This document shows, piece by piece, positions 39,891 through 44,775 of a stretch of 44,775 bases of DNA. The position numbers were made by a program, and so were the translations under genes. Origin of the DNA: Kocuria tytonicola. Its GTDB lineage: Bacteria > Actinomycetota > Actinomycetes > Actinomycetales > Micrococcaceae. Where the stretch lies: contig NZ_PHOA01000007.1 of the NCBI RefSeq assembly GCF_003687455.1, forward strand, positions 1 through 44,775, read 5' to 3'. Under the pieces are notes generated by a model that did no database searches, was not told where the DNA came from, and was given only the letters and a program-made list of their open reading frames with translations. Within the stretch, counting starts at the first letter, position 1; each line of letters begins with the position of its first letter.

Positions 39891-41843
39891 TCACCCGACG
39901 AACAGCGTGTCCACCACCCGTTGCAGGTCCGTGCGGTGGGACATCTCCTCCTCGGTGTCCTTGACCTGCGTGACGTGGTCCGTGATCAGCCCGTCCGCCT
40001 CCGAGCCCAGGAACTTCTCCATGGACTCCTTGGTGTTCACCGTCCACACGATGGCCTTCTTGCCGCCGGCGTGGATCCGGGCGATCCGGTCCGGGGTGGC
40101 GGCGTCCTCCTCCAGAATGAGGTAGTCGCCCACGAGCATGTCCGCCTCACCCACGCTGAAGTAGAACAGGTAGCCGGTCTGGATCTCCGGGTGCTTCTCC
40201 TCGATGTACGTGATGAGGTCGTAGTCCAGGGACAGCAGCACGGACTGGTCCTCCATGCCCTTCTCGCGGATGGTGCGGATCACGTCCTCCGCCATCTGGT
40301 GGTCCGCCGTGGGGCCCTTGAGCTCCACGAACATGCCGATCTGGTCCTTCTTCCCGGCGTCCAGGATCTGGTCCAGGGTGGGCACGGGCGCCTCCGGGGG
40401 CTGGGTGCCGAACTGGTTCTGGATCTTCAACTGGGTGATCTGCTCTGAGGTCATCTCCTCCATGGTCCGGGGGTCGCCGGTCACGCGCTTGAGGTTGGGG
40501 TCGTGGTTGATCATGTACGCGCCGTCCGCGGTGCGCCGCACGTCGAACTCGGAGAACGCGGCACCGGCCTTCGCTGCGGCATCGACGCCGGCCACGGAGT
40601 TCTCCGGGGCCAGGTCCCCGCCGGTGCGGTGGGCCACGATCTGCATGTCGCGGTGCTCGGCGAAGACGTCGTCGAAGGTCGCCGCCAGCAGGGCGGCCGC
40701 CCCCACGACCAGGGCCACCACCACGGCCACGACGCCCACCACCAGCCCACGACGACGCCGCGGGGCCCGGTGCTCGGCCTGCCTCACGTCCTCGGCGGTC
40801 GGGGCGGGGGTGAACGGGGAGGAGCCACTCTCCTCCTCCACCTTCCTGCTCTCCCGCACGTGCGGGGCGGCCACCACGAAGAACGCCGTCTGCACGTAGA
40901 TCGCGAAGGGTGCCAGGACGAACCCGGCGATGGCCAGCACCACGGCGGCCAGCAGCAGTCCGGTCAGCAGGGCGAAGCGGGCACCGAAGCTCTGCGGCTG
41001 CAGAAGCTCCCCGGGCAGGGCCGCGAGGAGCAGGAGCACCACGACCGCTGCGCCCGCGATCAGGAACAGTAGGAGCAGCCGGGGCAGCAGCCCCAGGAAG
41101 AACAGCCGCGCCTGCTGGCGCACGAGCCGCCACGAGAAGCGGAAGCCACCCCAGACCGTGGTTCCCCGCAGCAGCACGGAGTGGAAGACGAAGATGCTGA
41201 GCGCCCCCACCACCGCCAGGAGCGCGAGCAGCACCACGTACCCGGTCATGTAGAGCGGGTTCGCGTAGATCACGCTCGTGATGAAGTTCGGGATGCGCAG
41301 ACCGCTCAGCGCGGAGAGACCGAACCCCATGCCCGTCAGCGGCACCACCAGCCCCACGTACGCCAGGATGAGCAGGCCAGCCGGCTGCACGAAGCGGGGG
41401 AACGAGGCCAGAGCGGCCTTGAGGTCCCCCCACAGAGTGCCCTTCCGGTGGCCCTTGAGGCTGTCCGCTGCGATCAGCATGAGGCCGTTGATGTTGATGA
41501 CGACCAGCAGGCTCAGGACCAGCAGTCCCACGAGCACCAGCACAATGCCCTGCACGGAGAGCAGGAAGGAGAGGTAGTCCCCGCTGGAGATCGCCCTGCG
41601 CCCGGACCAGCGGATCAGCCCGGTCAGTGCCAGCCGGAACAGCGGCAGGGTCACCAGTCCCACCAGGAGCGCGGCCAGGACCTGGTACTGCAGGAATCGG
41701 CCGATCGTGGAGCGGAATCCACCCACCAGACCGCCCAGCGTGAGCTGCCGGGGGAGGTTGCTGCGCGGTCGGCGCGGTGCCGCGGTGGAGGGTGCGGTCG
41801 AGGAGGCGACGTCGGTGGACGCACCCGGGGTTTCGGCGGGCAT
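39891..41843 (-). CDS. Membrane-anchored glycerophosphodiester phosphodiesterase
   Basis: 650 residues with two parts. Residues ~35-385 form a membrane domain with about eight helices, matching the GDPD-associated membrane domain. Residues ~395-645 form the catalytic GDPD barrel: IVAHRTGGDLAPENS (catalytic His-Arg, near 402), SEFDVRRTADGAYMINHDPN (acid residues and second His, near 432-447), then FVELKG and GLITDHV. It would cleave glycerophosphodiesters outside the cell to release glycerol-3-phosphate. A basic junction (HRAPRRRRGLVVG) includes the only coding copy of the dispersed element in a different phase, read as Arg-Arg-Arg. The ATG at 41843 is chosen because CAGGAG lies 6 bases upstream. 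Confidence 0.88.
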   Translation of the reverse strand: MPAETPGASTDVASSTAPSTAAPRRPRSNLPRQLTLGGLVGGFRSTIGRFLQYQVLAALLVGLVTLPLFRLALTGLIRWSGRRAISSGDYLSFLLSVQGIVLVLVGLLVLSLLVVININGLMLIAADSLKGHRKGTLWGDLKAALASFPRFVQPAGLLILAYVGLVVPLTGMGFGLSALSGLRIPNFITSVIYANPLYMTGYVVLLALLAVVGALSIFVFHSVLLRGTTVWGGFRFSWRLVRQQARLFFLGLLPRLLLLFLIAGAAVVVLLLLAALPGELLQPQSFGARFALLTGLLLAAVVLAIAGFVLAPFAIYVQTAFFVVAAPHVRESRKVEEESGSSPFTPAPTAEDVRQAEHRAPRRRRGLVVGVVAVVVALVVGAAALLAATFDDVFAEHRDMQIVAHRTGGDLAPENSVAGVDAAAKAGAAFSEFDVRRTADGAYMINHDPNLKRVTGDPRTMEEMTSEQITQLKIQNQFGTQPPEAPVPTLDQILDAGKKDQIGMFVELKGPTADHQMAEDVIRTIREKGMEDQSVLLSLDYDLITYIEEKHPEIQTGYLFYFSVGEADMLVGDYLILEEDAATPDRIARIHAGGKKAIVWTVNTKESMEKFLGSEADGLITDHVTQVKDTEEEMSHRTDLQRVVDTLFVG

Positions 41844-41963
41844 GTGGTGCTCCTGGGGTGTGGGCTCAGTGGGCATCGGCAGGGACCGCCGTGAGGCGTG
41901 CGCCCAGCCTACCCACCCGAGGAATGATCTGCGTCACACCCGCGGGGTGGCACCGCTGTCGCC

Positions 41964-42470
41964 TCAGCGCCGGGGCAGCTCCACGAGCTGCACGTCCGTC
42001 AGCCGCCCGGCGTCCGCCGTGACCCGCATGTACGTGCAGTGCGGCTGCCGTCTGCGGTCCGTGGGTGAGCCGGGGTTGAGCAGCCGCATCCCGGAGGGGG
42101 CCACGGTGTCCCACGGGATGTGGCTGTGGCCGAACACCAGCACTTCCGTGTCCGGGAACGCGGCGTCCATGCGCTTCTCCCGGCCCTGCTTCGCGCCGGT
42201 CTCGTGGGTCATGGCCCAGCGCAGGCCCTCCAGCTCCCACCGGGCGGTCTCCGGCATCTGCGCGCGCAGCTCGGGGCCGTCGTTGTTGCCCCACACGCAC
42301 ACCAGGCGGCGGGAGCGCTCCCGCAGCGCCTCGAACGTGGCCAGGTCCACCCAGTCACCGGCGTGCACGACGACGTCCGCGGCCTCCACCTCGTCCCACA
42401 CCTGCGTGGGCAGGTCCTTGGCGCGCTTGGGCAGGTGGGTGTCCGCGAGCAGCAGCAGAGAAGTGGTCAT
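41964..42470 (-). CDS. Metallophosphoesterase, YfcE/MJ0936 family
   Basis: 168 residues of the calcineurin-like fold. All metal ligands are present: D10 and H12 (LLADTHLP), D39 (HAGDWVD), N62/N63 (WGNNDG), H89, and H115 and H117 in FGHSHIPW. The family hydrolyses phosphodiesters or phosphorylated small molecules with two divalent metals; natural substrates are mostly unknown. The ATG at 42470 begins the first strand directly. It ends 87 bases after the start region of the glycerophosphodiesterase on the same strand and could be cotranscribed with it. Confidence 0.88.
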   Translation of the reverse strand: MTTSLLLLADTHLPKRAKDLPTQVWDEVEAADVVVHAGDWVDLATFEALRERSRRLVCVWGNNDGPELRAQMPETARWELEGLRWAMTHETGAKQGREKRMDAAFPDTEVLVFGHSHIPWDTVAPSGMRLLNPGSPTDRRRQPHCTYMRVTADAGRLTDVQLVELPRR

Positions 42471-42566
42471 GGCTCCATTCTCGCGCGCTCGTGGACGGCC
42501 CCGGTTCCCGCAGCGCAGAGCCCCGCGGCCCAGGGGGACGAGCCGGAGGGTGGAACCCCGGGGGCG

Positions 42567-42577
42567 GCGGCGTCGTC
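42567..42577 (+). repeat. Dispersed element between the ACR3 and phosphoesterase genes
   Basis: Exact copy of GCGGCGTCGTC, 47 bases beyond the stop of the leftward ACR3 gene. Confidence 0.65.
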
Positions 42578-42590
42578 GTGCTCGGCAAGG

Positions 42591-42613
42591 GCCGGGCGGC
42601 CCGAGGGCCCGGC
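42591..42613 (-). terminator. Possible hairpin terminator of the ACR3 gene
   Basis: GCCGGGC and GCCCGGC form a 7-base stem with a 9-base loop, 11 bases beyond the ACR3 stop. It is adjacent to the dispersed element at 42567. Confidence 0.4.
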
Positions 42614-42623
42614 TGCCGGCACC

Positions 42624-43721
42624 TCAGCGGGAGGGGACGGTGGGGTCGCCCGGGAAGAGACGGGGACCCAGCCAGACCGAGACGTAGACCAGTGCCACGA
42701 GCACCGGGACCTCGATCAGCGGACCCACCACTCCGGCCAGCGCCTGGCCGGAGGTGACCCCGAACGTCCCGATGGCCACCGCGATGGCGAGCTCGAAGTT
42801 GTTGCCCGCGGCGGTGAACGCCACGGTGGTGGACCTGGCGTAGCCCAGCCCGGCGGCGCGGGAGCCGAACATCCCCAGCGCGAACATGATGGCGAAGTAG
42901 CACAGCAGGGGAAGGGCGATCCGGGCCACGTCCCACGGCTGCGAGATGACGGCGTCCCCCTGGAGCGCGAAGAGCACCACGATGGTGAACAGCAGCCCGT
43001 ACAGTGCCCAGGGTCCGATCCGAGGCAGGAAGCACTCCTCGTACCACTGCCGTCCCTTGGCCCGCTCGCCCAGCACGCGGGTGAGGAACCCGGCGAGCAG
43101 CGGGATGCCCAGGAACACGAGCACGGAGACCACGATGGCCCCCACCGAGAACTCGGCGGACGTGGTGGGCAGGCCCAGCCAGGCGGGCAGCACCTGCAGG
43201 TAGAACCACCCCAGCAGGCCGAACGCGAGCACCTGGAACACGGAGTTGACGGCCACCAGCACCGCGGCGGCCTCCCGGTCACCGCACGCCAGGTCGTTCC
43301 AGATCAGCACCATGGCAATGCACCGGGCCAGACCCACGATCACCAGTCCCGTGCGGTACTCGGGCAGCTCCGGCAGCAGCAGCCACGCGAGCGCGAACAT
43401 CACCGCCGGGCCCACCACCCAGTTGAGCAGCAGGGAGAGGACCAGCAGGCGCCGGTCCCCGGTGACCCGGGAGGTCTCGTCGTAGCGGACCTTGGCCAGG
43501 ACCGGGTACATCATCACCAGCAGACCCAGGGCGATGGGCAGGGAGACCTGACCCACCCTCACGGACTCCAGGGCCGTTCCCAGGGCGGGGACGAAGCGCC
43601 CGAGCAGCAGCCCTGCCGCCATGGCCACCAGGATCCACACGGGAAGCCAGCGGTCCAGGAAGGACATCTCCCGCAGCACCGAGGGGCTCTCGCCGGGCCG
43701 GGTGGACGGGGAGGCGGTCAT
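42624..43721 (-). CDS. ACR3 family arsenite efflux transporter
   Basis: 365 residues with ten helices, the ACR3 size and plan. The conserved transport Cys lies in GLARCIAMVLIWNDLACGD (Cys134, with a second Cys at 146), and the conserved Glu in AAGNNFELAIAVAIG in the ninth helix. It would expel arsenite from the cytoplasm by proton exchange. The start MTASPSTRPGESPSVLREMS is a short hydrophilic tail; AAGGA lies 11 bases before the ATG at 43721. No arsR regulator or arsC reductase gene is visible beside it, which is unusual for an arsenic locus; an L-serine dehydratase gene lies 46 bases upstream instead. Confidence 0.88.
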   Translation of the reverse strand: MTASPSTRPGESPSVLREMSFLDRWLPVWILVAMAAGLLLGRFVPALGTALESVRVGQVSLPIALGLLVMMYPVLAKVRYDETSRVTGDRRLLVLSLLLNWVVGPAVMFALAWLLLPELPEYRTGLVIVGLARCIAMVLIWNDLACGDREAAAVLVAVNSVFQVLAFGLLGWFYLQVLPAWLGLPTTSAEFSVGAIVVSVLVFLGIPLLAGFLTRVLGERAKGRQWYEECFLPRIGPWALYGLLFTIVVLFALQGDAVISQPWDVARIALPLLCYFAIMFALGMFGSRAAGLGYARSTTVAFTAAGNNFELAIAVAIGTFGVTSGQALAGVVGPLIEVPVLVALVYVSVWLGPRLFPGDPTVPSR

Positions 43722-43767
43722 GGGTGGGAGGTCCTTCGCGTGGCGGGTGTGCGGGAGCCGAGGGCGC

Positions 43768-44775
<1,008 letters not shown>

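Noticed and set aside
3173-42577. The dispersed element as an oriented replication or recombination signal (KOPS- or Chi-like)
   Set aside because: Copies are split 10 to 12 between strands in this window, so no polarity is visible here; a genome-wide test could still change this.

Overview
The window is GC-rich DNA with strong codon bias and short intergenic gaps, as in an actinobacterium. The best taxonomic clue is the flavoprotein at 19810-21270. From memory, long stretches of it resemble the putrescine oxidase of Kocuria (Micrococcus rubens / K. rosea), so I read the window as Kocuria or a close relative in the Micrococcaceae. The content is mostly chromosomal housekeeping and catabolic genes. 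I see no tRNA, rRNA, CRISPR array, insertion sequence or phage genes.

Layout. 1-1855: a polar amino-acid ABC importer (binding protein broken at the window edge, permease, ATPase). 1874-2869: a secreted TPM-domain protein. 3195-5140: two tandem universal stress proteins. 5261-9420: a MATE exporter, an MFS exporter and a divergent membrane protein. 9619-11786: an LtrA-family protein and a LysE-type exporter. 11783-16729: two adjacent paralogous membrane glycosyltransferases and a divergent MptB-like mannosyltransferase. 16892-17275: an S4 RNA-binding protein. 17374-23525: a putrescine catabolism cluster (APC permease, frameshifted universal stress protein, putrescine oxidase, divergent TetR regulator, aminobutyraldehyde dehydrogenase). 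23703-25565: a small protein, an AhpD-like protein and a pirin. 25751-28629: GNAT, isochorismatase-family hydrolase, a truncated DUF488 gene behind a minisatellite, a lipoprotein and a CsbD protein. 28719-31582: MHS-type transporter, ABM-domain protein and a BadF/NagK-like kinase. 31712-34114: glutaryl-CoA dehydrogenase and a class III CoA-transferase. 34216-35552: a lower-GC pocket of unrecognised genes. 35700-38473: an M20 amidohydrolase and an MFS exporter. 38586-39810: an Abi-like remnant, a 2'-5' RNA ligase-like protein and a small membrane protein. 39891-44775: a membrane-anchored glycerophosphodiesterase, a phosphoesterase, an ACR3 arsenite exporter and L-serine dehydratase running off the right edge.

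How the genes fit together. In the putrescine block the permease would import the amine or its product, the oxidase would make 4-aminobutanal and H2O2, and the dehydrogenase would make GABA; the TetR gene between them is the obvious regulator. The glutaryl-CoA dehydrogenase and CoA-transferase suit glutarate or lysine breakdown. The three membrane glycosyltransferases suit lipomannan-type envelope glycans.

The most unusual signal is a short dispersed element, GCGGCGTCGTC, with 22 exact copies by eye on both strands. Nine lie outside genes, eight of these close behind a stop codon and some forming hairpins. Thirteen lie inside genes, twelve in the same codon phase (read as Ala-Ala-Ser-Ser or Asp-Asp-Ala-Ala), mostly in linkers, tails or extra loops. 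Two structural defects also stand out: an inverted segment in the binding-protein gene at the left edge, and a one-base frameshift in a stress-protein gene. Coordinates and counts were read by hand.
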